Shown: positions 1-5,921, counted from the first letter of the stretch. The stretch: 6,639 nt of DNA from an uncultured Candidatus Saccharibacteria bacterium (GCA_938038145.1 CALHQU010000085.1:1-6639); one strand, 5' to 3'. Numbers and translations are program-made. The notes: generated by a model from the sequence alone, not told the origin.

Positions 1-22
1 CCAAGACTGCGCTTAACATCTG

Positions 23-646
23 CTATTTGGCGCGGCTTTTTTGGTTTTCTTTGCCGTTAATCGCTCGCTTTATATAGGTGTGTGTTGCGTGTACAGCGAA
101 CGGAAGCGAGGCGGCGAATGCTCCAGCTCCTAGTTCGCGTAGAATCTCGGCGGGCTTTGAATTGTCGGTTCGCTTGTCTACTAATTCGGCGGCGGCATAA
201 GCGACTAAGGCTGCTGTTTCCATAGCTAGCCCCACCTTCCCTGATTTGGTTGGTCGAGTTTCGGCTTTCTCCTTGCTACGTAAATTGGCAATTCCAGTAG
301 CCATGGCGTTTATCGAGTTTAGTACCGCAACAGTGCCAAGAGCATACTTCGGAGCCAACCCTTTTTTGTTCATTTCATAGAGAATTTTTGCCATAACTAT
401 TTTATCTGTTGTGGCATCTAAGGCTGCTCCAAAATTGCTAGTCTGTCCTGTCATGCGTGCTACTTTGCCGTCCAAGACGTCAGCTAATCGCCCGACCGCA
501 CATTCCGCCAATCCTTCAGCCGTATCGATTTTCTTAGATCCGTGCATCACCAAAGCGGCGCCAATCATGCTTATAGAATTAGGGATGGTAAAAACGTCCT
601 TGGCGACTTTACAGACAGTAGGAGATGCTTCTCGGGCTTTTTTCAT
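23..646 (-). CDS. CDP-alcohol phosphatidyltransferase family protein (PgsA-like)
   Basis: Integral membrane enzyme that would transfer a phosphatidyl group from a CDP-alcohol (probably CDP-diacylglycerol) to an alcohol, releasing CMP. The 207-residue product carries the complete family signature D(x)2DG(x)2AR(x)8G(x)3D(x)3D: D56, D59, G60, A63, R64, G73, D77 and D81, the residues that bind the metal and CDP. The N-terminal segment FTIPNSISMIG (19-29) resembles the TIPNxLT opening of PgsA-type enzymes. Later helices are alanine-rich and only mildly hydrophobic (about 101-122, 138-154, 168-190), so membrane topology is less obvious than usual. The C-terminus is basic. It lies 38 bp downstream of dprA in the same direction. 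There is no Shine-Dalgarno before the ATG, but a promoter-like element places the start at or near the 5' end of a transcript. Family assignment is firm. The acceptor (glycerol-3-phosphate, inositol phosphate or other) cannot be read from sequence, so no gene symbol is given. Confidence 0.9.
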   Translation of the reverse strand: MKKAREASPTVCKVAKDVFTIPNSISMIGAALVMHGSKKIDTAEGLAECAVGRLADVLDGKVARMTGQTSNFGAALDATTDKIVMAKILYEMNKKGLAPKYALGTVAVLNSINAMATGIANLRSKEKAETRPTKSGKVGLAMETAALVAYAAAELVDKRTDNSKPAEILRELGAGAFAASLPFAVHATHTYIKRAINGKENQKSRAK

Positions 647-653
647 AGTCCGT

Positions 654-682
654 ATAGTAACATTAATTTGTCAAAATAGCAA
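654..682 (-). promoter_or_regulatory. Putative promoter giving a leaderless phosphatidyltransferase mRNA
   Basis: On the minus strand TTGCTA (677-682, 4/6 match to -35) is followed after 17 bp by TACTAT (654-659, 5/6 match to -10). Only 7 nt separate the -10 from the ATG at 646, so transcription would begin at or next to the start codon. The site overlaps the gap after dprA, so the gene could also be read through from dprA. Confidence 0.45.
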
Positions 683-684
683 TA

Positions 685-1554
685 TTATCGTAATGTCCAG
701 TTATTCGCCCCGAGAGGTTTGATAACACCGTTGATTTCTAGCATAGTTAACGCCGTGGCAAAATCTGACGCGGATAATCCTGATTTTTGTTGGATTTCAT
801 CGCCGTCACGAAGCCCTTCTGAGATGAGTTTTATAATAATCGCTTCTTCAATTGTTGCGCTGGCTGATAATTCTTGACCATTGTCTTTTTGTAATTTTTC
901 TGGCGCGATGATTGATAAAATATCGTCGGCGTTCGTCACCAAATACGCCCCTTGCTTTAATAAGGTATTGCAGCCAGCCGACAACGGGCTGGTTATGTTT
1001 CCGGGAACTACAAACAAATCTCTTCCCTGGTTAAGTGCGTGAGAGGCGGTGTTTAGTGTGCCGCTTCGCTCGGCGGCTTCGGTGATAATAATTCCGTCAG
1101 CTAGCCCGCTAACTAGCCGATTGCGCTCCAAAAAACTCCAACGATTGACTATTTTATTATCGCCCTTCATCCATTCCGAAATGACCGCTCCGCCCTGCTT
1201 TATGATGTCCATGGCTAGTTGGTAATTTGTCCTTGGAGAAATATCCGGAAGCTCGTTTGGCACGACAGCTACAACTGTGCCGCCAGCCTCAATCGCAGCT
1301 TTTTGGGCAATGCAGTCCACACCTAGCGCCAGCCCGCTCACGATTACACATCCGGCTTTTGCCAGATCTGTTGCCAATCGCTCGGTTACTTCTTTTCCGT
1401 AGGCAGACGGCTTACGGGATCCGACGATTGATACGACGGGCGCACTTGCTTCTGGCAATTTTCCCATATAACATAAGCTTTTTGGTGGATTGGCAATATG
1501 TGCTAATCTCTGGGAGAAAATATGCTCATCTGGTGTAATTCTATTGATTTCCAT
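685..1554 (-). CDS. dprA: DNA-processing protein DprA (Smf family)
   Basis: Cytoplasmic single-stranded-DNA-binding protein that in known systems protects incoming DNA during natural transformation and loads RecA. The 289-residue product has the extended Rossmann fold in order: GSRKPSAYG (45-53), SGLALGVD (73-80), FLERNRLVSGL (141-151), SGTLNTA (164-170) and VVPG (182-185). A C-terminal winged-helix domain follows (about 225-289), with DGDEIQQKSGLSASDFATALTMLE matching DprA_WH. The N-terminal SAM domain of longer DprA proteins is absent. The usual AH after the GxD motif is AQ (83-84). I chose the start at 1554 (MEINRITPDEH). A longer frame with ATG at 1581 adds only nine residues, MSILFTTFF, and would overlap the consensus promoter of the plus-strand RNA. 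There is no clear Shine-Dalgarno. It is the first gene of the pair with the phosphatidyltransferase. Competence is consistent with the natural transformability reported for some Saccharibacteria. Confidence 0.93.
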   Translation of the reverse strand: MEINRITPDEHIFSQRLAHIANPPKSLCYMGKLPEASAPVVSIVGSRKPSAYGKEVTERLATDLAKAGCVIVSGLALGVDCIAQKAAIEAGGTVVAVVPNELPDISPRTNYQLAMDIIKQGGAVISEWMKGDNKIVNRWSFLERNRLVSGLADGIIITEAAERSGTLNTASHALNQGRDLFVVPGNITSPLSAGCNTLLKQGAYLVTNADDILSIIAPEKLQKDNGQELSASATIEEAIIIKLISEGLRDGDEIQQKSGLSASDFATALTMLEINGVIKPLGANNWTLR

Positions 1555-1574
1555 AAAAAATGTGGTAAAAAGTA

Positions 1575-1589
1575 TTGACACTTTGTCAA
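1575..1589. promoter_or_regulatory. Perfect inverted repeat TTGACA-CTT-TGTCAA shared by divergent promoters
   Basis: The six-base arms are exact -35 consensus hexamers on opposite strands. The plus-strand copy (1575-1580) serves the RNA promoter. The minus-strand copy (1584-1589) lies 16 bp from the weak hexamer TACCAC (1562-1567), itself 7 nt before the dprA ATG. It could be back-to-back -35 boxes, an operator for a dimeric regulator, or both. Confidence 0.5.
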
Positions 1590-1603
1590 ATGTTTGCTAT
1601 AAT
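1575..1603 (+). promoter_or_regulatory. Consensus sigma-70-type promoter of the structured RNA
   Basis: TTGACA (1575-1580), a 17 bp spacer and TATAAT (1598-1603) match both consensus hexamers with the ideal spacing. Transcription should start around 1609-1612. No convincing open reading frame follows, which points to a strongly expressed non-coding RNA. Confidence 0.87.
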
Positions 1604-1609
1604 CAAGGA

Positions 1610-1919
1610 CGATTGGTTAAGTAATCATTAACCAAACGCACCTTATACCCCCTATTCTAACTATATGTTAGGTTGCGCGCAATGGCATTAAGTATTCTTA
1701 CCCTCCACTTTTTGCGGTTCAACGTTACGCGCATACTAACCCCTTTAACTGCCCTTTTTCAAAGGCGACCTCTGTTAATGTGAGTACAAAGTTGTATTGA
1801 TAATCATCAGGCGCGGACTTTTGGAGTTTTAGTCGCGACGCTTCACTGATACGGTAGCTCGGGTGGGTTGAAGGGTAAAAAAGCGTCAGGTGATGCCCAC
1901 CCTTACCTGGCGCTTTTTT
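1610..1919 (+). ncRNA. Unassigned structured small RNA, about 310 nt
   Basis: Bounded by a perfect promoter and a strong intrinsic terminator, with no supported coding sequence. Hand-found helices: 1613-1620 with 1628-1635 (8 bp, 7-nt loop); 1667-1679 with 1728-1740 (5 bp, a 2x2 internal loop, then 6 bp); 1745-1749 with 1774-1778 enclosing 1751-1757 with 1761-1766; and 1812-1819 with 1831-1837 (7 bp with a bulged G1816). The segment 1640-1652 can pair with 1861-1876 as an imperfect closing stem around the whole multibranched core. Competing pairings exist: 1657-1661 with 1667-1671, and the 3' segment 1861-1867 with the terminator loop. I do not see the hallmarks of tmRNA (tag frame, tRNA-like ends), SRP RNA (GGAAGC tetraloop region), RNase P RNA (GAGGAAAGUC) or a single long 6S-like rod. 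The terminator is not followed by a co-oriented gene, so an attenuator or riboswitch is unlikely. The 5' end is estimated from the promoter. Confidence 0.7.
1877..1919. terminator. Bidirectional rho-independent terminator
   Basis: A 15 bp stem, AAAAAAGCGTCAGGT with ACCTGGCGCTTTTTT (one G-U pair), encloses a 13-nt loop at 1892-1904 and ends in a run of T. The flanking A run makes it work on the minus strand too, so it can end both the plus-strand RNA and the convergent fur transcript, whose stop codon lies 11 bp away. Confidence 0.92.
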
Positions 1920-1930
1920 GTTGGGAAAAA

Positions 1931-2344
1931 TTATTTATTTTCTATAATATGTCGGCACTTTTCGCAAATACCTTCCAGCTCAAAGTGGTGTTTTGTGACT
2001 ATGAAATTATGTTTTTTACCAATGAGATCTATGAGTTTTTCGAGCTCTTGTGATTGTATAGGTTCGGCATTTTGACAATTGATGCAGTAGAGATGGTGAT
2101 GATGTGGTATAAAAGGTTCTGCTAACTCGTAATAATTCTTCCAGCCAATAGTTATGGTGTTTATAATGTTCAGAGTATCGAACATTAGCAGCGTACGGTA
2201 AATGCTGGCACGGTTAATGTTTTTGCAGTTTTTCGCAATATCACCGACCGTAAGAGGTACGTCTGAATTTCGCAGGATATCAAATACTTGCTGGCGAGGT
2301 TTTGTCAGGCGAAGATTATGGCGTTCAAATATTTCATTTAGCAT
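1931..2344 (-). CDS. Fur-family metal-responsive transcriptional repressor (Zur-like)
   Basis: Cytoplasmic dimeric repressor that binds operator DNA when charged with metal. The 137-residue product has usual Fur length. A winged-helix domain (about 1-75) contains LRLTKPRQQVFDIL (11-24) and the recognition segment NRASIYRTLLMFD (44-56). The linker and dimerisation domain has HHHH (81-84), the first structural zinc pair C87xxC90, a second histidine patch (H119, H120) and the second pair C127xxC130. Both CxxC pairs are intact, so the structural zinc site should be present. Sensory ligands are plausible around E73, H81-H84, H119 and E122. Metal specificity (Zur, Fur or PerR) cannot be fixed from sequence. 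Zinc is favoured by the neighbours: a YcgR/YcgQ-type pair upstream in the same direction and a COG0523 GTPase nearby. It lies 47 bp after the DUF1980 gene, with its own promoter and a palindrome in that gap suggesting autoregulation. No Shine-Dalgarno precedes the ATG. Confidence 0.92.
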   Translation of the reverse strand: MLNEIFERHNLRLTKPRQQVFDILRNSDVPLTVGDIAKNCKNINRASIYRTLLMFDTLNIINTITIGWKNYYELAEPFIPHHHHLYCINCQNAEPIQSQELEKLIDLIGKKHNFIVTKHHFELEGICEKCRHIIENK

Positions 2345-2358
2345 AGTGCTACCGATAG

Positions 2359-2386
2359 TTTATAACTTATTGCAACAAGTGTGCAA
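2359..2386 (-). promoter_or_regulatory. Putative fur promoter
   Basis: On the minus strand TTGCAC (2381-2386) is followed after 16 bp by TATAAA (2359-2364), leaving a leader of about 7 nt before the ATG at 2344. The -35 and spacer lie inside the inverted repeat at 2368-2388, so a bound dimer would block RNA polymerase. The hexamers are 4/6 and 5/6 matches. Confidence 0.45.
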
Positions 2387-2388
2387 TA
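2368..2388. promoter_or_regulatory. Candidate Fur/Zur operator, inverted repeat TATTGCA-N7-TGCAATA
   Basis: Two perfect 7 bp arms separated by 7 bp (ACAAGTG) form a 21 bp dyad in the gap before fur, overlapping its putative -35. Size and position fit an autoregulatory operator. The arms do not match the classical GATAATGATAAT Fur box, the PerR box or the Bacillus Zur box. It has no T run, so it is not a terminator. Confidence 0.55.
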
Positions 2389-2391
2389 GAC

Positions 2392-3126
2392 TTACAGTCC
2401 GAGTAATTCATAAGGATATTTGGGTTGGCTGATTTTTGTGATATGCGCGTCGGTTATGACGTATTCAGCTTGACTATTGACGATTTTTTGCGACAATTTA
2501 CCCTTGACGATTAGCCATGTTCCATCTGGGTAGTCTGTCGAAAAGTTTTTCTCGACCAGGATTTTCATAGGCACGCTGTCGACGGTACAGCAACTTATGA
2601 CGTATCTGGCGATATTGAAGTAATTATAGCCGTAGTTTTTTAGTAGGTCGTTTGAAACGAAGCCAGTTACGGTGATATCTTTGCCGTTAAAATAAGCGGC
2701 TTCTTTGCAAGAATTTATGGCGGTTTTCCAGCGATTTATTGAGATTGTAGAAGAGTTCTCTTTCGGTTGAGGTGTTTCGCAGCGACTTTCAGGTTCAATA
2801 ATCGCAGGGCTTTCTTTTTGAGCAAGGCTGCTCGGGGAGAGTGGCTTTGGTGGTAATATATATCCGACTGATAATATGATTATTGCAAAATAAGATATTG
2901 GGGTAATTTTTTTCAAGCTAATTCCAGATTTGTCTTTTGCGGGTTTATTTTCTAATTGCAACATTATATCAATAAGCAAAAGTATAACGCCGATTACGCT
3001 AATTATGACCGCGAATGTGTGATAGCGTGGATGAACGTAAAAGCCGAGCTGGTCGCGCCAGGCTAATAGCAAAATATATACACAAACGACAATTCCGCCA
3101 ATTGATTTTGCAAGGTTAGCGTACAT
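2392..3126 (-). CDS. DUF1980/TIGR03943 family membrane protein (YcgQ-like)
   Basis: Partner protein of UPF0718 permeases; no biochemical function is established that I can cite. The 244-residue product starts with two hydrophobic segments (about 8-23 and 36-58) and a third (about 76-92). A proline/serine-rich linker follows, then a soluble C-terminal domain (about 128-244), presumably outside the membrane. The domain shows the family hallmarks GKDITVTGFV (148-157) and RYVISCCTVDSVPM (174-187), with the paired cysteines C179-C180 a likely metal or redox site. Other cysteines are C116 and C140. The gene overlaps the 3' end of the permease gene by 11 bp, and its ATG has a good Shine-Dalgarno, so the two are probably translationally coupled and form one complex. 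In Bacillus subtilis the ycgR-ycgQ pair is arranged in the same way. Zinc-related function is an inference from the Fur gene and COG0523 neighbour. Confidence 0.85.
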   Translation of the reverse strand: MYANLAKSIGGIVVCVYILLLAWRDQLGFYVHPRYHTFAVIISVIGVILLLIDIMLQLENKPAKDKSGISLKKITPISYFAIIILSVGYILPPKPLSPSSLAQKESPAIIEPESRCETPQPKENSSTISINRWKTAINSCKEAAYFNGKDITVTGFVSNDLLKNYGYNYFNIARYVISCCTVDSVPMKILVEKNFSTDYPDGTWLIVKGKLSQKIVNSQAEYVITDAHITKISQPKYPYELLGL

Positions 3127-4159
3127 ATAAATTAACCCCTAGCCCGACAATTAGAGATAAGATGAACACAATTAAGGTAATTGTTGCAATAAATTTCCAG
3201 CGAAAAGTTGTTTTTAACAGCGTAATCATTTTAATGTCTATCATCGGTCCGAATAGCAAGAAAGATAAAATTGAGCCTGTCGTGAAATTTCGCACGTAAG
3301 CCAGTGCGAAGAACGCGTCGATGCTGGAGCATATCGAAATGATGAAACTTAGCGTGATCATGGATATGACTGATAAGAAAATGTCGCCGCCGACGGCATT
3401 TATGATGAATCGCGGAACGAAGATTTGTGTGGCGGCTGCGATGCTAGCGCCTAAGACCAACATAGTAAATAATTGCCAGAATTCATTACGTGATGAGCTG
3501 AATAAGTTTGACAATTTTGAACCGTGATTATGAGAGTGGCAAAGTTTTTCAAACTCTGGATTAATGACGGAATCTTCCTTAAAAAAGCTGACGATAAAAG
3601 CGGTTATTTGTACGATAATTAGCGCAAAAATAATTCGCCACCAAACCATTCGGATGTCAAAACTGAAGGCGGTCATGGTTGAAATTATGGTTATCGGGTT
3701 TAAGATTGGCGCGGCGAAAAGAAAGCTAATAACGTCGGCAGGTTTTAATCCGTTCGCTATTAAGCTGCGTGCAATTGGCACGTTACCGCATTCGCATACA
3801 GGTAAAATGAGCCCGATCATAGAGAGCGCAATTCGTCGAAGAAAGGCGTTTTTTGGCAATATTTTGAAGACGTCTTTTGATGATAAAAAGTATCTGATAA
3901 GCGCGGATATGATAATTCCTAAGATTAAGAATGGGACCGCCTCGACAATTACGCTTAGCGTCAGCGTGATGAAATCTTGTAATGACGGAAGTAATTTATT
4001 GTACCATTCTGCAAATTCTCCGTTTAATAACATGACGCCGAATCGTGAGCTGAATTGATAAATAGAAATTATAAGGACGCCGAAAACTACCCAACCGATC
4101 AATTCACTGTTGGCTGATAAAAACTTTTTTATGCGACCATCTGGCGATTTTTGTGCCAT
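3116..4159 (-). CDS. UPF0718/ArsP_1 family permease (YcgR/YraQ-like)
   Basis: Polytopic inner-membrane permease of the DUF318 family; members are implicated in export of metals, metalloids or organoarsenicals, but the substrate here is unknown. The 347-residue product has about eight hydrophobic segments. Family signatures: EAVPFLILG (73-81); PVCECGNVPIARSLI (120-134) with C122 and C124; FAAPILNP (148-155); a second, related half with CSSIDAFFAL; and LLFGPMIDIKMI near the C-terminus. The usual CSCG of the family is CECG here. A loop at 207-212 reads CHSHNH, a possible metal-binding patch. It is the first gene of a minus-strand unit followed by the DUF1980 partner (11 bp overlap) and fur. The ATG at 4159 lacks a Shine-Dalgarno and lies 7 nt after a perfect TATAAT, suggesting a leaderless mRNA. 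The promoter region is shared with the divergent DUF475 gene. Confidence 0.88.
   Translation of the reverse strand: MAQKSPDGRIKKFLSANSELIGWVVFGVLIISIYQFSSRFGVMLLNGEFAEWYNKLLPSLQDFITLTLSVIVEAVPFLILGIIISALIRYFLSSKDVFKILPKNAFLRRIALSMIGLILPVCECGNVPIARSLIANGLKPADVISFLFAAPILNPITIISTMTAFSFDIRMVWWRIIFALIIVQITAFIVSFFKEDSVINPEFEKLCHSHNHGSKLSNLFSSSRNEFWQLFTMLVLGASIAAATQIFVPRFIINAVGGDIFLSVISMITLSFIISICSSIDAFFALAYVRNFTTGSILSFLLFGPMIDIKMITLLKTTFRWKFIATITLIVFILSLIVGLGVNLYVR
3136..3140 (-). promoter_or_regulatory. Shine-Dalgarno (AGGGG) of the DUF1980 gene
   Basis: AGGGG on the minus strand sits 9 nt before the ATG at 3126, inside the end of the permease gene. It is the only clear Shine-Dalgarno in front of a gene in this window, and it supports this start and reinitiation after the permease stop codon. 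Confidence 0.7.
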
Positions 4160-4166
4160 ATATAAA

Positions 4167-4172
4167 ATTATA
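4167..4172 (-). promoter_or_regulatory. -10 box of the permease operon
   Basis: TATAAT on the minus strand matches consensus fully and ends 7 nt before the permease ATG, so the transcript should start at or next to the start codon. No good -35 is visible 16-18 bp upstream. Confidence 0.5.
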
Positions 4173-4183
4173 CTCCATGCTTA

Positions 4184-4192
4184 TGCTATACT
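4184..4192 (+). promoter_or_regulatory. Extended -10 promoter of the DUF475 gene
   Basis: TGC-TATACT is an extended -10 (TGn plus a 5/6 hexamer) that ends 8 nt before the ATG at 4201. The extended element could compensate for the lack of a recognisable -35. It lies back to back with the permease -10 in a 41 bp intergenic space. Confidence 0.5.
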
Positions 4193-4200
4193 AAATCAAT

Positions 4201-5322
4201 ATGAAACATCTTTTACATTCACATCATCCGTTTCGGATTTTCTGGTTTTCAGTCCTATTAACCTTAGGTTTGGGCAGTTTGATTTCTAGTCATATGGGCG
4301 TTAGCGGTCTTTGGCTATTTACTATTTTGGTGGTTCTGGAAGTTACGTTTAGCTTCGATAACGCGGTGATAAATAGCAAGGTTTTGGCGGGAATGAGTCA
4401 AGTTTGGCAGAAAGTCTTCCTGACGGCTGGCATATTTGTGGCGGTGTTTGTTGTTCGATTTATATTGCCAATTGCTATTGTGATGATTGCGAGCGGCCAC
4501 GGATTTATGGATGTTGTCAATCTGGCGCTTCATAAACCTGTTGAGTACGGCAAAATCCTGCACGAGGCGTCGCCGATGATTGACGCGTTTGGTGGTGCGT
4601 TTTTGATTATGATTGGGCTTAGCTATTTCATCGATTACAACAAGCGTGTTCACTGGATGCGGCACGTTGAGCCGATCTTGGCGAAGGCTGGGCGATTTGA
4701 GAATTTTAAGGTGTGCATAATGCTTAGCGTGGCGGCTGTTTTGTATTTTACGGTCGAGGCGCCGCATAAATCTTTGGTGTTGATTTCGGCAGTGCTTGGG
4801 ATCGTGTTGCATATTGGGTTGGAACTATTTGGGTCATTTTTCCATGAAGATGACGCGAAATCTGTTAAGATTAAAACTGGTTGGGCGGCGTTTGCTAGCT
4901 TGTTATATTTGGAAATTCTGGATGCCAGCTTTAGCTTTGACGGTGTGATTGGTGCGTTCGCCATTACCAACAGCGTGCTGCTAATCGTGGCTGGACTGGG
5001 CGCTGGGGCAATTTGGGTTCGATCGCTAACCGTATATTTGTTGCGAACAGGCGCGCTTAGCAAATATAAATATCTGGAAAATGGCGCTCACTGGGCAATT
5101 ATGGCGCTCGGCGTGATGATGATTGCCAAATTATTCCACTTGGAATTGCCGGAATGGGCGACGGGTGGCTTGGGCTTATTGTTCGTGAGTTTGGCGGTCG
5201 GTAGCAGCATATTGGAAGCCCGATCGATCAATCTGCAAGAAGCTGCGGCTGCAAAATTACATCAAGCCGAAGAGCAATTGAAGAATGGTGCTTCAAAAAT
5301 TGTGCCGCGAAAACGACGCTAG
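4201..5322 (+). CDS. DUF475 family integral membrane protein (TerC superfamily)
   Basis: Predicted inner-membrane ion transporter. TerC-superfamily relatives have been linked to manganese or calcium efflux and tellurite resistance, but DUF475 itself is poorly characterised. The 373-residue product is strongly hydrophobic and has two related halves, each with the superfamily acidic motif. The first is E47-VTFSFDN (47-54) and the second E238-ILDASFSFDGV (238-249). E47, D53, E238, D241 and D247 are the likely cation ligands. The N-terminus is histidine-rich (H3, H6, H8, H9). The C-terminus is a charged, probably cytoplasmic tail (about 345-373) ending RKRR. It is divergent from the permease operon across 41 bp and converges on pth with a 7 bp gap and no visible terminator. 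There is no Shine-Dalgarno; an extended -10 ends 8 nt before the ATG. The family call is firm. The substrate, and membership of the same metal circuit, are inference. Confidence 0.9.
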   Translation: MKHLLHSHHPFRIFWFSVLLTLGLGSLISSHMGVSGLWLFTILVVLEVTFSFDNAVINSKVLAGMSQVWQKVFLTAGIFVAVFVVRFILPIAIVMIASGHGFMDVVNLALHKPVEYGKILHEASPMIDAFGGAFLIMIGLSYFIDYNKRVHWMRHVEPILAKAGRFENFKVCIMLSVAAVLYFTVEAPHKSLVLISAVLGIVLHIGLELFGSFFHEDDAKSVKIKTGWAAFASLLYLEILDASFSFDGVIGAFAITNSVLLIVAGLGAGAIWVRSLTVYLLRTGALSKYKYLENGAHWAIMALGVMMIAKLFHLELPEWATGGLGLLFVSLAVGSSILEARSINLQEAAAAKLHQAEEQLKNGASKIVPRKRR

Positions 5323-5329
5323 GATTTGT

Positions 5330-5890
5330 TTAATATTTTATACTGAACGGCTCGATAGTTCCGTTAATGAATTTTTCGATCAAGTTAATTGATTCGGGCA
5401 ATATCCAGCTTTGGAGAACCTTTTGCTCGTCTGAGTTGAACTTGCCTAGGACAAAATCTACGTCACCAACTTGGCGTCTGAGCAAATTATCTGTGCCAAT
5501 ACGAATATGCCAAAAATCTGATCCAACGTGGGCGTGAAGAGATTTCAATCCGTTACTGCCCGCGTCTCGTCCGCCTTTGCGGGTTCGAATTTTACCGAAG
5601 TCCAGCGCAGTGTCGTCGTGAATAATTAGTAAATCATCCAATGTCAATTTGTAAAAGTCTAAGATTGCTCGAGCGGAAATTCCAACCTCGTTATAAAAAG
5701 TAGTTGGCTTAACTAGTAAAACTTTTTCTCCAGAAATATTGAGTTCGGCGATATCCGCGGAAAACTTCGGCTTACTTGAAAAGGTTTTCCCCTGCTCTGA
5801 TGCAAATTTATCAATAGCCAAAAACCCAGCATTATGCCTCGTGTTTGTGTATTTTTCGCCTGGATTTCCCAATGCTAAGATGACTTTCAT
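5330..5890 (-). CDS. pth: Peptidyl-tRNA hydrolase (Pth)
   Basis: Cytoplasmic esterase that releases peptides from prematurely dropped peptidyl-tRNA so the tRNA can be reused. The 186-residue product matches the bacterial Pth family in length and motifs. It opens LALGNPGEKYTNTRHNAG (5-22), with N9 and the catalytic base H19 (E. coli His20). It continues with KPTTFYNEVG (61-70), with N67 (E. coli Asn68), and HDDTALDFGKIRTRKGG (91-107), with D92 (E. coli Asp93). One normally conserved position differs: the GHNGL motif reads GSNGL (111-115), so the residue equivalent to E. coli His113 is Ser112, while the following Asn is kept. The usual M before the KPxT-motif Asn is Tyr. The start at 5890 gives the standard MKVILALGNPG opening. 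It lies divergent from the COG0523 gene and has an extended -10 ending 6 nt before its ATG, with no Shine-Dalgarno. Confidence 0.95.
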   Translation of the reverse strand: MKVILALGNPGEKYTNTRHNAGFLAIDKFASEQGKTFSSKPKFSADIAELNISGEKVLLVKPTTFYNEVGISARAILDFYKLTLDDLLIIHDDTALDFGKIRTRKGGRDAGSNGLKSLHAHVGSDFWHIRIGTDNLLRRQVGDVDFVLGKFNSDEQKVLQSWILPESINLIEKFINGTIEPFSIKY

Positions 5891-5896
5891 AGACTT

Positions 5897-5905
5897 AGTA
5901 TATCA
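5897..5905 (-). promoter_or_regulatory. Extended -10 promoter of pth
   Basis: On the minus strand TGA-TATACT (TGn plus a 5/6 hexamer) ends 6 nt before the pth ATG, again implying a leaderless or near-leaderless transcript. No good -35 is visible. Confidence 0.5.
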
Positions 5906-5921
5906 CCTTGTGAAAATGACG

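Noticed and set aside
1..22. Left edge of the window before the phosphatidyltransferase stop codon
   Set aside because: Only 22 bp. No hairpin, start codon with context or repeat can be supported.
1555..1581. Longer dprA start at 1581 (MSILFTTFF added)
   Set aside because: The extra residues are unlike DprA N-termini and would overlap the consensus -35 of the divergent RNA promoter. The inner Met gives a typical start.
1682..1783. A 33-codon open frame (MALSILTLHFLRFN...) inside the putative RNA
   Set aside because: No Shine-Dalgarno; the ATG lies about 70 nt inside the transcript among strong helices, and such a short frame arises easily by chance. Conservation of the peptide in relatives would reopen the question.
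1840..1920. Riboswitch or attenuator reading of the alternative pairings before the terminator
   Set aside because: No plus-strand gene follows for over 2 kb (the next genes are on the minus strand), so there is nothing to attenuate. A free-standing RNA fits better.
5316..5345. Terminator between the convergent DUF475 and pth genes
   Set aside because: The 7 bp gap and flanks show no GC-rich hairpin followed by a T run. Transcripts probably overlap at their 3' ends.
5901..5915. Short dyad TCAC-CTT-GTGA between pth and the COG0523 gene
   Set aside because: The arms are only 4 bp and the flanks do not extend the symmetry; too weak to call an operator.
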